From: CAYGWP01 sp964353455
Lineage (GTDB): Bacteria > Planctomycetota > Phycisphaerae > FEN-1346
DNA: 5,842 nucleotides
Assembly: GCA_964353455.1 (NCBI GenBank)
Contig: CAYGWP010000333.1
Span: forward strand, 1-5,842
Reading direction: 5' to 3'
Position 1 is the first letter of the stretch, and every line of letters begins with the position of its first letter. Under the pieces are notes generated by a model. The model did not search any database and was not told where the DNA came from. It worked only from the letters and a program-made list of their open reading frames with translations. Shown piece by piece: positions 5,769 through 5,842 of this stretch. A program made the translations under genes and the position numbers.

Positions 5769-5842
5769 ACCCCTCTCCCCTTGTGGGAGAGGGGCAGGGG
5801 TGAGGGGTGGAGCAACGGCAAACCCCTCACCCGGCCTGCGGC
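5769..5842. repeat. REP-like dispersed repeat with two hairpins, cut by the window end
   Basis: CCCCTCTCCC (5770-5779) pairs perfectly with GGGAGAGGGG (5785-5794) over a 5-nt loop. GGGTGAGGGGT (5798-5808) pairs perfectly with ACCCCTCACCC (5822-5832) over a 13-nt loop. From memory, this CCCTCTCCC...GGGAGAGGG and CCCTCACCC style is common in short intergenic dispersed repeats of many GC-rich bacteria, so other genomic copies are expected. The unit appears to continue past 5842. No T-run follows, so it is not a typical terminator. No gene is visible in 5690-5842. Confidence 0.7.

Noticed and set aside
5770..5794. Hairpin as a rho-independent terminator
   Set aside because: There is no T-run after the stem on either strand and the sequence looks like a dispersed repeat.

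Overview
The window reads as chromosome of a GC-rich bacterium. Hand counts on sample 60-base lines give about 78-87% G+C in the kinase, alr and murJ genes. A membrane-anchored Hanks-type Ser/Thr kinase with a proline-rich outer segment, next to peptidoglycan genes, fits Planctomycetota or a relative best, but Myxococcota or another GC-rich phylum is not excluded.

Layout: (1) 3-1418, plus strand: the 3' part of a transmembrane Ser/Thr protein kinase whose glycine loop lies outside the window and whose VAIK lysine is asparagine. (2) 1423-2535, minus strand: alanine racemase (alr), tail-to-tail with the kinase across 4 bp. (3) 2658-3851, minus strand: a two-gene cassette of a 70-residue basic protein of unknown function followed by an SDH-family Clp-fold serine peptidase. 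It has clearly lower G+C (52-57% in sampled lines) and a candidate promoter of its own. (4) 3908-5689, minus strand: murJ, the lipid II flippase. (5) 5690-5842: a candidate murJ promoter with a palindrome, an exact 15-bp tandem repeat, and a two-hairpin REP-like dispersed repeat that runs off the window end.

How the genes work together: alr supplies D-alanine for the peptidoglycan stem peptide and MurJ flips the finished lipid II precursor, so the two flanking genes serve one pathway. The peptidase cassette sits between them on the same strand and looks like an insertion into a murJ-alr neighbourhood. The kinase points the other way and belongs to a separate transcription unit.

Most notable: the VAIK-to-VAIN change in the kinase, the absence from MurJ of the arginine matching E. 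coli R270, and the small-protein plus peptidase cassette. I see no CRISPR, tRNA, rRNA, transposase or recognisable defence system. Nothing here proves a new system; the cassette is the best candidate.
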